A stretch of DNA of 39,838 nucleotides from a virus: positions 1 through 39,838 of the IMG/VR virus record IMGVR_UViG_3300009285_003680. One strand, 5' to 3'. Every line of letters begins with the position of its first letter. Position 1 is the stretch's first letter. This document shows positions 14,491 to 22,089 of the stretch, in pieces. The notes beneath the pieces were generated by a model, which saw only the letters and a program-made list of their open reading frames with translations, did not search any database and had not been told where the DNA came from. Made by a program: the position numbers and the translations under genes.

Positions 14491-14519
14491 ATTCTAACAG
14501 AATCACTTGCCGATGTCAA
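14491..14519 (-). promoter_or_regulatory. Sigma70-type promoter
   Basis: Minus strand TTGACA, 17-bp spacer, TAGAAT. It lies in the gap between the QueE stop and the Asp-rich gene and would give a leader of about 100 nt ending in GGAGGATATTGACATG. Confidence 0.85.
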
Positions 14520-14527
14520 GAAAAAAG

Positions 14528-15694
14528 CTAAGAAAAACCAACGATTTTATGCCACTGGGGAAGGATTCTAACGCCAAACTCCGCAAGCTCCTTGGACTGC
14601 TCCACCAATCGCCGGTAGTGATTCAGATAATGCTCCCTGTCATTCCGCCAGACAGGAACCAGCACAATCTCGTCAAACCCCCCCCACGCTCTCTTGATAA
14701 GCTTCTCAGCCTCGTAATAGTCAGCGTCATTACACACCACAATTTTCAACTGCACATTCTTCGCGCCAGCAGGAGACCACAGCCCGAATGTACCAAGCAC
14801 TTCTTCCGAATACTTCTCCACTTGCGCCCCACTCATCTTTGGGCTCACCGTCCAACGACCAAACATGGAAAGAAGCTCCCTGCTTGGAGACACATACCCG
14901 GACGTTTCAATCGCCAAACTATACATATTCTTCAAGCATCGGCACAACTCTTCCAGCAATTCACTTGGCTGATCCAATGGCTCCCCACCAGAAAAAACAA
15001 TCAGTGTTCCTGGAGGACATTTGGCTTTGATATCGTCAACAACTTCAGCCACAGTCTTCCCAGTTCCTCCACCCTTCCAGTAGTCATAATCACAATTCTT
15101 GACAGGAAACCCTTCCGCAATGAAGTTGCTGCTCTCCGTTGTGAGGGTTACAACCACTTCCGGATCTTCCCATATTGACATTTTCAATACAGACACTTCT
15201 TCAAAGAATTCTGGGTTCTTCTCCGAGAGCCTAATCAGCTTCGTCCCACTCCCGATAATTCTCTCGATAGGAAGATATTTACCCTTCTTCGTCCAGAACT
15301 TGTGGTCCGGTGTGCAGACCACTTCTTTTCCATCTGAAAAAGTCACCACACAAATCTTTGCTTCCCTGCTCGCCACCCTTTTTACCTTTGTCTCCACAAC
15401 TCTAAACCCAGGTTTATCCGCTTGCGGCTCAAATCCCATAATCGCAGAACCAGGATACGCAGATTCAACAGGCTTCCACTGAAGGTCAGACCCAAGAATC
15501 TTTGTTCCTTTGGCAAAACACCACACACACCCCAAAGAACAACCATAAAATCTGAGAAACGCCGCGTGTCTTCCGATATCTGCACCTTCCCCTTGAATGG
15601 TATCCAGATCAATATAATCTTTTGTAAAGTAGAGTTTGCCTTCTTCAAACACTGGCTTCTTTGACCAGTATTGCTCCGCTCTTTCCCACCCCAT
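14528..15694 (-). CDS. queE: QueE, 7-carboxy-7-deazaguanine synthase, with intein
   Basis: Radical SAM enzyme converting 6-carboxytetrahydropterin to 7-carboxy-7-deazaguanine. The precursor is 388 aa. DTIQGEG and the CX3CX2C cluster motif (Cys52, Cys56, third Cys) are clear, as is the SAM-binding VFSGGEPLDQP. A 142-residue intein (residues 59-200) separates Cys56-Val-Trp from CDYDYW, so the third cluster cysteine is supplied by Cys201 only after splicing. The mature enzyme would be 246 aa, normal for QueE. The start ATG overlaps the FolE stop (TGATG) with AAGGAG upstream. Confidence 0.93.
   Translation of the reverse strand: MGWERAEQYWSKKPVFEEGKLYFTKDYIDLDTIQGEGADIGRHAAFLRFYGCSLGCVWCFAKGTKILGSDLQWKPVESAYPGSAIMGFEPQADKPGFRVVETKVKRVASREAKICVVTFSDGKEVVCTPDHKFWTKKGKYLPIERIIGSGTKLIRLSEKNPEFFEEVSVLKMSIWEDPEVVVTLTTESSNFIAEGFPVKNCDYDYWKGGGTGKTVAEVVDDIKAKCPPGTLIVFSGGEPLDQPSELLEELCRCLKNMYSLAIETSGYVSPSRELLSMFGRWTVSPKMSGAQVEKYSEEVLGTFGLWSPAGAKNVQLKIVVCNDADYYEAEKLIKRAWGGFDEIVLVPVWRNDREHYLNHYRRLVEQSKELAEFGVRILPQWHKIVGFS
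15095..15520 (-). mobile_element. Mini-intein in queE
   Basis: In-frame 142-codon insert beginning with Cys (block A, CFAKGTKIL) and ending in Asn, followed by Cys as +1 nucleophile. Block B has TPDH with the conserved His. Block F is replaced in part (TTESSNFIAEGFPVKN): the usual block F and penultimate His residues are Ser and Lys, changes that some active inteins tolerate. There is no room for a homing endonuclease, so it is a mini-intein that can splice but not home. Confidence 0.9.
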
Positions 15695-16230
15695 CACCTG
15701 CTCCTTATTAGCGACAAAAATTCCGCCCGCAATGTATTAGCTAATTTCCCTCTTTGCGCCGAAGTTATTGTGGTGCTCCTTGCTTTCTTCACACCCCTGG
15801 CCGTCATACAGGAATGACTCGCCCGAACAACCACAAACAGAGCCCTCGCTTTCAGATGTCCCTGAAGATAGTCCGCGATATTCTCAGTCAATGATTCTTG
15901 AGTCTGTGGTTTCCCCGACAAATAATCAACCACTCTCCCAAATTTCGACAGACCTGCCATCCCCTTATTAGGCAGATACCCAATTGAAACTGTGCCTACA
16001 TATAACATCAAATGATGGGGACAAAGGCAGGCCATATCAATCTCGTCCACTACAATCAACTGATCTATAGTCCCTCCACGAAATACTGTGAATTTTGGTT
16101 CTTCTTTCCAGAGTTCTTTGAAAAATCTTGCTACCCTTTCCGGAGTTTCTTTGAAGTCTTCGTGTTGAAGATTCACGCCAATCCCCTTCAAAATTTCCCG
16201 CACTCCACACTCGATTCTTTTTACGTCCAT
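15694..16230 (-). CDS. folE: FolE, GTP cyclohydrolase I
   Basis: Converts GTP to 7,8-dihydroneopterin triphosphate, the first step to 7-deazaguanines. The 178-aa protein has zinc ligands Cys70 and His73 in CLCPHHLM and Cys141 in HSCMTARG, plus the GLSKFGRVVDYLSG and QESLTENIADYL segments typical of the family. It is a little shorter than E. coli FolE (222 aa) and lacks only N-terminal residues. The ATG at 16230 has AAGGTG directly before it, immediately after a terminator hairpin, so expression may depend on read-through or its own weak promoter. QueE follows with a 1-base overlap. Confidence 0.95.
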   Translation of the reverse strand: MDVKRIECGVREILKGIGVNLQHEDFKETPERVARFFKELWKEEPKFTVFRGGTIDQLIVVDEIDMACLCPHHLMLYVGTVSIGYLPNKGMAGLSKFGRVVDYLSGKPQTQESLTENIADYLQGHLKARALFVVVRASHSCMTARGVKKARSTTITSAQRGKLANTLRAEFLSLIRSR

Positions 16231-16242
16231 CCGACACCTTGT

Positions 16243-16272
16243 AAAAAGACCCATCCCGTTGCTGGATGGGTC
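16243..16272 (-). terminator. Rho-independent terminator or attenuator before folE
   Basis: Minus strand 9-bp perfect stem (GACCCATCC with GGATGGGTC, 7-nt loop) followed directly by TTTTT. It ends the queC-queF transcript just before the folE ribosome-binding site, so leaky termination would set the ratio of the two halves of the pathway. Confidence 0.85.
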
Positions 16273-16300
16273 TTATGTGGGGATTGGTGAAAAAGGAGAT

Positions 16301-16438
16301 TTATACCCGACGTCCCCTACGCCGTCCTGTCCTCACACGACCGGGGGCTCTTGCTCCACGAACCGCCCTGGGCCGTCCACGACCAACTCTAGCCCTTCCA
16401 CCCCTCACCGCAGCAGGTCTTTCTCCACCCGTTCCCAT
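16301..16438 (-). CDS. Tiny Arg/Gly-rich protein
   Basis: A 45-aa ORF with an excellent ribosome-binding site (GGAGGG, 6-nt spacing). It contains 16 Arg and no Lys, with RG/RGR motifs up to the C-terminus (RTGRRRGRRV). This would bind nucleic acid or pack DNA. The frame is open upstream to a TTG at 16480, adding DPYLQWYLYGGLF. Another frame (16389-16520) overlaps but has a weaker start. It fills the 260-base gap between queF and the terminator. Confidence 0.55.
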   Translation of the reverse strand: MGTGGERPAAVRGGRARVGRGRPRAVRGARAPGRVRTGRRRGRRV

Positions 16439-16534
16439 GAACAACCCTCCGTAAAGGTACCACTGGAGATACGGGTCCAAGTAACGCTCTCACGCCCTTG
16501 ATGTCACACTCTCCAGACATATGAATTAATAACC

Positions 16535-16972
16535 TCACAGACCCGAAAAGTCAACTGTTCTTCGCACTAAATTCGGGGCCAATTCGCTATCTGGCCCGTT
16601 ACCCCATTCCACGACAGTTTTGATGTTCCCACGAACATTGAAATCCATCACAACCCGCAAAGCATCTTTCCCAACTCCAAGCTGTGCCAACAACTTCTGA
16701 CCAATCAATGCAGGCAAATCCTCATGGAAGAACCCCTCATCCCTGAAACCATTCAACCACAACTTGAGGCTTTTCAATTCTACAATTCTGCCCACTGGAA
16801 TATAAGAAATATAAACAGTGGCAAAATCTGGAAATCCACTCCGAGGACACTTGCAGGTAAATTCCGGGCACCTCATCCGTACAACCGTACCACATAAAGT
16901 GGGCTTGTCTAAACAGACAAGTCCTGCTTCGCTTATCTCTTTCTCCCCGTACAGAAGATCAGATGTCGGCAT
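16535..16972 (-). CDS. queF: QueF, preQ0 reductase (unimodular)
   Basis: NADPH-dependent nitrile reductase that turns preQ0 into preQ1. The 145-aa protein is of the short, unimodular type. The nucleophile Cys42 and the acid Asp49 are present in [19 protein letters not shown]. The NADPH-binding signature ELKSLKLW (65-72) fits the QueF consensus, and GFFHED (80-85) follows. Retention of that signature argues against the QueF-like amidinotransferase that makes archaeosine. The start overlaps the queC-like stop by 14 bases. It predicts that preQ1, not preQ0, is the end product. Confidence 0.93.
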   Translation of the reverse strand: MPTSDLLYGEKEISEAGLVCLDKPTLCGTVVRMRCPEFTCKCPRSGFPDFATVYISYIPVGRIVELKSLKLWLNGFRDEGFFHEDLPALIGQKLLAQLGVGKDALRVVMDFNVRGNIKTVVEWGNGPDSELAPNLVRRTVDFSGL

Positions 16973-17666
16973 GAAGTATCTCCCCAGATAGCGCCCTCTC
17001 TCTCAACAAGGACTCCCTCTGTAAACAAACTTTGCATACCCCGCATTGACCCGTCATGGAATAACTGCACGAGAAAGTTCTGCTCAAATCCACATCAAAC
17101 TTCACTGCCAAGTTAACTACATCTTCTTTTGCCATTCCCATGCGGAGATATGGCGCAAGCAAAGTTGGCGCGTCCGATGCGCAAAACCCACCAGCATCCC
17201 GCAAGTATTCCCATGCATCTAGAAAATCCAGGTCACGATCTACTTTATGCGGATTTTCCGAAGGCTCTTCCCAATGCTGCCCAATGTAAAGATCCATTCC
17301 GTAGTTCGACGCCACTACCGCCGCCGTTGTCAGAACAAGCATCCCCCAACCATTCATGTAGTCAGCATGAAGTGGACTTCTATTTCTCTCTGGAAGAGTA
17401 TCTATAAAAGCAGGGCTTTTTTTAAGTGATTCAGATAATGGATAATTGATTTTTACCGACTCCCGAACAATTGGCCAATCCAACTTCGCTACATGATAAT
17501 CCACAAACCTCTTCGTCAGGGAATATGTCTTCTGCCCGTAATCCACATCCAGAGCAATGATTTTCTGCTGGCCGCCAACTCGAAGACAAAACGTTTCTGG
17601 GAGCTTCACCATCCAATAAAGCAATACAGTAGAATCAATTCCACCGGATGTTAGCACGACAGCCAT
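16959..17666 (-). CDS. QueC-like PP-loop protein (divergent paralogue)
   Basis: A 235-aa PP-loop ATPase. SGGIDST (7-13) is the ATP-binding loop, DVDYGQK matches the QueC DYGQ motif, and [15 protein letters not shown] near the C-terminus supplies a four-Cys zinc site. The QueC substrate loop with GYPDCR is replaced by an unrelated segment ([17 protein letters not shown]). With a canonical QueC gene 0.8 kb upstream, it may act on a different deazaguanine carboxylate or amide. The ATG overlaps the previous stop (TAATG). Confidence 0.85.
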   Translation of the reverse strand: MAVVLTSGGIDSTVLLYWMVKLPETFCLRVGGQQKIIALDVDYGQKTYSLTKRFVDYHVAKLDWPIVRESVKINYPLSESLKKSPAFIDTLPERNRSPLHADYMNGWGMLVLTTAAVVASNYGMDLYIGQHWEEPSENPHKVDRDLDFLDAWEYLRDAGGFCASDAPTLLAPYLRMGMAKEDVVNLAVKFDVDLSRTFSCSYSMTGQCGVCKVCLQRESLLRERALSGEILHADI

Positions 17667-18454
17667 TATACCAACCTCTTGTACAGTTCCACACAGATCG
17701 CCAAATCTGAAAGACCCCTCCCCCACGAACGAAACAATGTCCGCTTTGCCGGTGCAATCATAAGACCAAGAGGAACCCCAACTCCACCAGATGCTCCATC
17801 TACATCAAAAAATGTGTTCTGAAATTGGGCATGTACCAACGCGTCCACAGCATATCTGCATAGATCAGCCATGAAAAACAAAACATCCACTACCTGAAAT
17901 CGAATGAACGGATAGATTGTCTCTTCCGTAACCGCCACTACCAGTACAGTGTTCACCAGATTCACTGGGAGATGCAAAGGCACAGAATTACTCGTATCAA
18001 AAGTCACAACATCTGAACATTCCGGAAAGAACTTTTTGTGGGCTTCCGCTATCGGCCCCTTTCCAATCAGCAACAACTGGAACTCTTTTTTCAGTTCCGC
18101 CGGACAACAATCTTCAAAAACATACCTCGTTGTTGCTGCCGTCCGATAAGCCGAGATTCTTCCAGCGTCAAATATAGCTAGGGGCTTCCCTGTCCTGAAG
18201 TCATTCAATACGATAACCGGATTGGCTCGCGGAATCTGCCCAGGAATAGAAGGTGTCCATTTTACCGCACAAAAATCACCCTCTTGAATTACATGCGCCA
18301 ACAATCGGTGACTCCCCGGCTTGTCATATTTGATTGTGGCTACTTCTTCCCGACCGCCGCTGCTATAAGCCCTCTTATATGAATCCCGGATGATCTGTAC
18401 ATACTCTTCATCTTTGAGAATACCGGAAATATCTCCATCCGTGAACAACTTCAT
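17666..18454 (-). CDS. Ornithine cyclodeaminase/mu-crystallin family protein
   Basis: A 262-aa NAD(P)-dependent Rossmann enzyme. Characteristic pieces are NPVIVLNDFRTGKPLAIFDAG, ISAYRTAATTRY, the dinucleotide loop LLIGKGPIAEAH and the C-terminal GRGLSDLAICVELYK. Family members perform cyclodeamination, imine reduction or amino acid dehydrogenation. It is about 60-80 residues shorter than usual, lacking parts of the middle. It lies between two queC genes with stop-start overlaps on both sides (ATGA and TAATG), so a role in the deazaguanine pathway is likely, though none is known to me for this family. Confidence 0.85.
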   Translation of the reverse strand: MKLFTDGDISGILKDEEYVQIIRDSYKRAYSSGGREEVATIKYDKPGSHRLLAHVIQEGDFCAVKWTPSIPGQIPRANPVIVLNDFRTGKPLAIFDAGRISAYRTAATTRYVFEDCCPAELKKEFQLLLIGKGPIAEAHKKFFPECSDVVTFDTSNSVPLHLPVNLVNTVLVVAVTEETIYPFIRFQVVDVLFFMADLCRYAVDALVHAQFQNTFFDVDGASGGVGVPLGLMIAPAKRTLFRSWGRGLSDLAICVELYKRLV

Positions 18455-19101
18455 CCCACCACCAGAGGATCAACAATCCCAACTTCTCTAAATCCCTTTT
18501 CACGCAACAAGCAAGCAGAGCATACCCCACAAGGTGGCTTTTTCCCTTCGTAACAGGTATGTGTTTTTGCTAAGAGTTCCAATCCCTTCATCTCTTGCAT
18601 CCATTCCACAGTCCTTTTCTTGGTGAAATTCATCAAAGGAGTGTGAATCTGGACATTCCAATCAAAAGCTAATGAAAGACTCTTCTCCATTGAATCTATA
18701 AACTCTCTTCGGCAATCTGGATACCCCGAAAAGTCCGTCTGACACATACCCCCCACAATGTTAGACCACCCCAATTCCCAAGCTCTCGCCGCCGCCAAAG
18801 TCAGAAACAGTGCATTTCTCCCTGGCACGAAGGTTGTAGGGAGATTGTTTCGACCCTTCAATGAAATAACCGCATCCTTATTTGACAAAGCAGACTCCGA
18901 CCAAGGCACTACTTTGTGGACTTCCAACAGCACTCCCATCTCTGCCGCGAGTTCTTTAGCGCTATCAATTTCACGTTGGTGCCTCTGACCATAATCAAAT
19001 GTCACAGCCAATACATTTGAAAAAGCGCTCTTGGCCCACAACAAACAAGTCGTGCTATCTTGACCACCAGAAAAGAGAACTACTGCTCCGCTCTCTGCCA
19101 C
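18451..19101 (-). CDS. queC: QueC, 7-cyano-7-deazaguanine (preQ0) synthase
   Basis: ATP-dependent conversion of 7-carboxy-7-deazaguanine to preQ0. The 216-aa protein is canonical: SGGQDSTT (11-18), TFDYGQRHQREID, VPGRNALFLTLAAA, FSGYPDCRREFI and the zinc motif CYEGKKPPCGVCSAC. It starts at GTG 19101 after GGAGATAAAAC. The stop overlaps the next start (ATGA). Confidence 0.96.
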   Translation of the reverse strand: MAESGAVVLFSGGQDSTTCLLWAKSAFSNVLAVTFDYGQRHQREIDSAKELAAEMGVLLEVHKVVPWSESALSNKDAVISLKGRNNLPTTFVPGRNALFLTLAAARAWELGWSNIVGGMCQTDFSGYPDCRREFIDSMEKSLSLAFDWNVQIHTPLMNFTKKRTVEWMQEMKGLELLAKTHTCYEGKKPPCGVCSACLLREKGFREVGIVDPLVVG

Positions 19102-19104
19102 GTT

Positions 19105-19350
19105 TTATCTCCACGTTCCAAGAACGACTACAGCCAATCCCACTCCCAAAAAATCTGCCAACACATCTTTCAGGGATTCTTTTTCATCGTTCTTTCCAGT
19201 CGCCAGTTCGTATATTTCCCAGATCATTCCACCAGCCAGCATGCTTACACCAGACAAAAAAGCATCGCCAATCAGCAACCACAGCACAGAAGTCCCCATA
19301 GCACTGACTACAAAATGCAAAATCTTGTCTTTTGCTGGCGGAACTGCCAT
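19105..19350 (-). CDS. Small membrane protein
   Basis: An 81-aa protein with two or three hydrophobic helices. DKILHFVVSA near the start and GMIWEIYEL...SLKDVLADFLGVGLA recall the YfiM/DUF2279 and VanZ-like group. Function unknown; a lysis or envelope role is possible. The start ATG overlaps the SpoVS-like stop (TGATG). Confidence 0.7.
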   Translation of the reverse strand: MAVPPAKDKILHFVVSAMGTSVLWLLIGDAFLSGVSMLAGGMIWEIYELATGKNDEKESLKDVLADFLGVGLAVVVLGTWR

Positions 19351-19694
19351 CACTGTCTCTCCATCACCTGAAATCTGATTCCAGTAATATGCTCACTAGA
19401 CCCAATCGACGTTGGAACATCTTGAAAACTTGTCAGAAGAAGAATATCAATTCCTTTCATTGCAAGATACTGTCTGGCAATCGTAAGTCCCTTCACCGCC
19501 TGATTCACACTCCCCGCCCCAATCGCCGTCACAAACACTTTCTTCCGGTCCAAAACGTAGTGTGTGACCGCCCCGGCTAGTTTCTTCGGGTAAGTGGTAT
19601 TCGACGCTTTGAAGAAGACTTCCTTCTCGTCCGACTTCTCCACTTCGTCTACCGGAACTTGCTGCTCCGCTGGTGTCTGCTCCGGAACTTCCAT
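19350..19694 (-). CDS. SpoVS-domain protein
   Basis: A 114-aa protein. After an acidic, Pro/Glu-rich N-terminus of about 20 residues, the rest matches SpoVS throughout: FFKASNTTYPKKLAGAV, then AIGAGSVNQAVKGLTIARQ and GIDILLLTSFQDV, ending in a strand before VMERQ. SpoVS affects late sporulation and septation in Bacillus and is also found in Thermus; the fold is Alba/IF3-C-like and may bind nucleic acid. The ATG at 19694 has GGAG at ideal spacing; the one at 19706 does not. Confidence 0.88.
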   Translation of the reverse strand: MEVPEQTPAEQQVPVDEVEKSDEKEVFFKASNTTYPKKLAGAVTHYVLDRKKVFVTAIGAGSVNQAVKGLTIARQYLAMKGIDILLLTSFQDVPTSIGSSEHITGIRFQVMERQ

Positions 19695-19738
19695 GTTCTT
19701 CTCCATGAAAGGACCGGGCCGCTCCTGTCATCATTACC

Positions 19739-19957
19739 CTAACCCTTCTTTCTTCCCGCGTCAACCTCTTTCAAGACGGCATAGGAAACAGCACTATCCA
19801 GCAAACCAGCAATCTTCTGAACCAACTTGCTCTCCCCATAATCCCGTTCTTTCAAGCAGATAAAATAATGAATCCACTCCGCAAGTTCCCTCACGTACTT
19901 CTTGCGGTTCCACTTCTGAAATCTCTGAGACTGATTTCTTTTTCGATTGGCTGCCAT
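19739..19957 (-). CDS. Small basic helical protein
   Basis: A 72-aa protein with a basic N-terminus (RKRNQSQRFQKWNRKK) and an amphipathic helical remainder. Function unknown. It overlaps the 3' end of the nuclease-like gene by 67 bases, which is more than usual here, so one of the two boundaries may be off. Confidence 0.6.
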   Translation of the reverse strand: MAANRKRNQSQRFQKWNRKKYVRELAEWIHYFICLKERDYGESKLVQKIAGLLDSAVSYAVLKEVDAGRKKG

Positions 19958-20256
19958 GTTTTTCTACTCCCTCTCTTTCCCTTCTTGGCCCAGCTTAGCA
20001 GTAATATCTTGCCCCCTGCTTTCAGCCACACTTTCGCTTTTGGTTCGGCCAAGATCTTCTTCAAATGGTGTGAATGATTTGCTCCCGTCGTTGTCTGTAC
20101 TGCCAGAACCCCCTTCTTTGGATGAACCGCGATCAGATCCACAAAACCAAAAAGATCAATCCGTGTACGAATGAAATAGATATACCTTTCCACAATCCCA
20201 CATGTCCAACCCTGCTTCCGAAGATAGGCCAGACTTCTTTGCGTTGGACTTGGCAT
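19891..20256 (-). CDS. Predicted PD-(D/E)XK-type nuclease
   Basis: A 121-aa protein. R-IDLFGFVDLIAVHPKKGVLAVQTTTGANHSHHLKKI fits a small PD-(D/E)XK fold common in phages: the Asp after FV and the VQTTT strand take the places of the metal site, with Gln replacing the usual Glu. Such proteins are annotated as VRR-NUC or resolvase-like. Catalytic competence is uncertain. The start overlaps the upstream stop (TGATG). Confidence 0.7.
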   Translation of the reverse strand: MPSPTQRSLAYLRKQGWTCGIVERYIYFIRTRIDLFGFVDLIAVHPKKGVLAVQTTTGANHSHHLKKILAEPKAKVWLKAGGKILLLSWAKKGKRGSRKTWQPIEKEISLRDFRSGTARST

Positions 20257-20441
20257 CAGTCTTTACACCGCCATAACGGTTCCACAAAGACCACCACACC
20301 CAACACCATCGTCAAAACCACCAAACATGTCATCGGCGCTACAGCGTCTTCCACACCCGTCAACGTCTTATACAAAAGACCCTCCCAGAACAGACAAACA
20401 GAATAAAAGGCGAATGCTAAAGGAAGAAGTAACTTTCTCAT
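20256..20441 (-). CDS. Small membrane protein
   Basis: A 61-aa protein with two predicted transmembrane helices (about residues 4-24 and 36-55) and short loops. Unknown function. The ribosome-binding site (AAGGAG) lies somewhat far from the ATG. Confidence 0.65.
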   Translation of the reverse strand: MRKLLLPLAFAFYSVCLFWEGLLYKTLTGVEDAVAPMTCLVVLTMVLGVVVFVEPLWRCKD

Positions 20442-20651
20442 TCAATTACTTTTCTCCTTCTTGAATCGTTTCAACTCCACAACAAATCTAGCCCAGTGCC
20501 CGTTGCTCTTAAAAAAAGCTCTCTCTATTTTAGTCGCCGACTTGCACCTTCTCTCATGGGCTTGGACACTAACAAAACTTTTCGGATGGTTCAGACGTAT
20601 CTCACTTTTACAAAACAAACACTTCTCAACAGCGATATCCTTCCCTCTCAT
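20442..20651 (-). CDS. Small zinc-finger-like protein
   Basis: A 69-aa basic protein with CLFC (residues 11-14), then HERRC about 20 residues on, consistent with a C2HC zinc knuckle. Function unknown. Good AGGGAG site before ATG. Confidence 0.7.
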   Translation of the reverse strand: MRGKDIAVEKCLFCKSEIRLNHPKSFVSVQAHERRCKSATKIERAFFKSNGHWARFVVELKRFKKEKSN

Positions 20652-20654
20652 ACA

Positions 20655-21119
20655 CTACTCCCTGTGCTTCCCAAACAAACCCATTTCCATCCCTCTTCGA
20701 GTGATTTCACGACTCACAGTTGAATGCTTTCTATCGTAACCGGATTTCAACGCTTTCAAGATCCTCACTTTTGTAGACACCAATACTCTCTTCTTGCGAA
20801 GACTCTGATACTTCTTGTTTCTCTGCACCGCCGCTTCCAGCCGCCATTTCTCCTTACCATCATCGTTCAGTGCCATGATCTCTGCCGACAACAACTCCAA
20901 ATCATTATCCAACCGTTCTTGAACACCTTCCAGCTTCGCCAATTCGTAGTCACTAAATTCCGCGAATGAGGCATACACACCGAGAAGTCTGCCCAGTTTC
21001 CGATTACTCACTTTCGTCAAGTCTTCTGGCAAGCCACTGTACTTCTCCCGCATGATATTTGAGGGTTTCGGAGGAACCGCCAATCCCTTGTTTATGACCC
21101 ATGATTCAGTGTTCTTCAT
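20655..21119 (-). CDS. Helical hypothetical protein
   Basis: A 154-aa protein, charged and almost wholly helical with coiled-coil potential around residues 55-125. No family recognised. The ATG at 21119 overlaps the stop of the Cas4-like gene (ATGA), so the two are coupled and may act together. Confidence 0.75.
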   Translation of the reverse strand: MKNTESWVINKGLAVPPKPSNIMREKYSGLPEDLTKVSNRKLGRLLGVYASFAEFSDYELAKLEGVQERLDNDLELLSAEIMALNDDGKEKWRLEAAVQRNKKYQSLRKKRVLVSTKVRILKALKSGYDRKHSTVSREITRRGMEMGLFGKHRE

Positions 21120-21865
21120 CTTATTGCCGCCCTCTTTCCGCGCCATTCCGTTTCAGGCCAAGATATCTTCTGGTCGTCATCAAAACAAATTCTTCTCCAC
21201 TGGCACCACTTGCACACAGCATCTTTTGGCGATTGCCCAATCCGTGGAAGAAGTTTCTTCTCGTATACCCACCTATGAAGCATTAACACTTTCTTCAGAA
21301 GACGCTTCACTACTTTTGGATCATATTCGACGGAAATATATCTGCGTTCAGAGTCATCCTTTCTCTCATAGAGCAACATCCCCTTCTTCAAGCCGGACAT
21401 CCAAAGATACAGATTTATTTGTTGTATGTGCTCTTCCTTCGCACCCCACGCTAATTGCTTGAAGCCATTCCCATTGATGCTCTTGCCATCTCCCAAAACA
21501 TCTTCTCCACCCAACACAAAAAGACAATCCGCCGTCCCGGCAATACCCCTCTTTTTATTCACCAACCGGAATTCTTTCTTCTTCAAAATTCCAGCCCTTC
21601 GCATTTCTTTATAGAGACGGCGGTGCGTGCTGTGACCAGTATCAAATATCCGTTGTACTCTAGCCTCCAACGCCACCGGAGTCAGACCAGAAAAAGGAGC
21701 AATCATGTTGTATTGGATGCTTCTTCCGCAAGGATGGGAAACTTCAGAAGGATGAACCTCTATATCCCTTCTCTCCCTATCTTCTCCAGCCGCAATAGCA
21801 GCAGAATCAAGAATAGAAGAAATGCTGCCATTCGTTTTCGCTGAAAGTAATTTTGCCAAGCTCAC
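21116..21865 (-). CDS. Cas4/RecB-like nuclease with Fe-S cysteines
   Basis: A 249-aa PD-(D/E)XK exonuclease-type protein. GTADCLFV holds the first metal-binding Asp, GDGKS the D-x-K pair, and QQINLYLW the Q-x3-Y motif. A lone Cys in SHPCGR near residue 46 and three in CKWCQWRRIC near the C-terminus have the layout of the [4Fe-4S] site of Cas4 and AddB. It probably resects DNA ends during phage recombination with RecA nearby. Start GTG at 21865. Confidence 0.88.
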   Translation of the reverse strand: MSLAKLLSAKTNGSISSILDSAAIAAGEDRERRDIEVHPSEVSHPCGRSIQYNMIAPFSGLTPVALEARVQRIFDTGHSTHRRLYKEMRRAGILKKKEFRLVNKKRGIAGTADCLFVLGGEDVLGDGKSINGNGFKQLAWGAKEEHIQQINLYLWMSGLKKGMLLYERKDDSERRYISVEYDPKVVKRLLKKVLMLHRWVYEKKLLPRIGQSPKDAVCKWCQWRRICFDDDQKISWPETEWRGKRAAIR

Positions 21866-21876
21866 AAACTCATTCC

Positions 21877-22089
21877 TTACATAAGACAGGGTTTCACAAA
21901 ATCTTTCTTATGAAGAAGATAGTACACCCCAGCAGGTGCTTCTGTTGCGGCACCACGAAGTATTCTTACACCATTGTCATAATCCAAATCATCATTTATA
22001 ACTTCCTCTTTCTTACCAAACTTGTAATAGGTTATTCTCACCAATTGCCACTTACCACTTCTGTCTATCTCGCTCAAAAGTTCCTCCAC
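21877..22089 (-). CDS. Hypothetical protein
   Basis: A 70-aa protein of unknown function. It starts at a GTG inside the end of the resolvase gene and has no recognisable domain; mixed alpha/beta with an acidic centre. Confidence 0.6.
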   Translation of the reverse strand: MEELLSEIDRSGKWQLVRITYYKFGKKEEVINDDLDYDNGVRILRGAATEAPAGVYYLLHKKDFVKPCLM

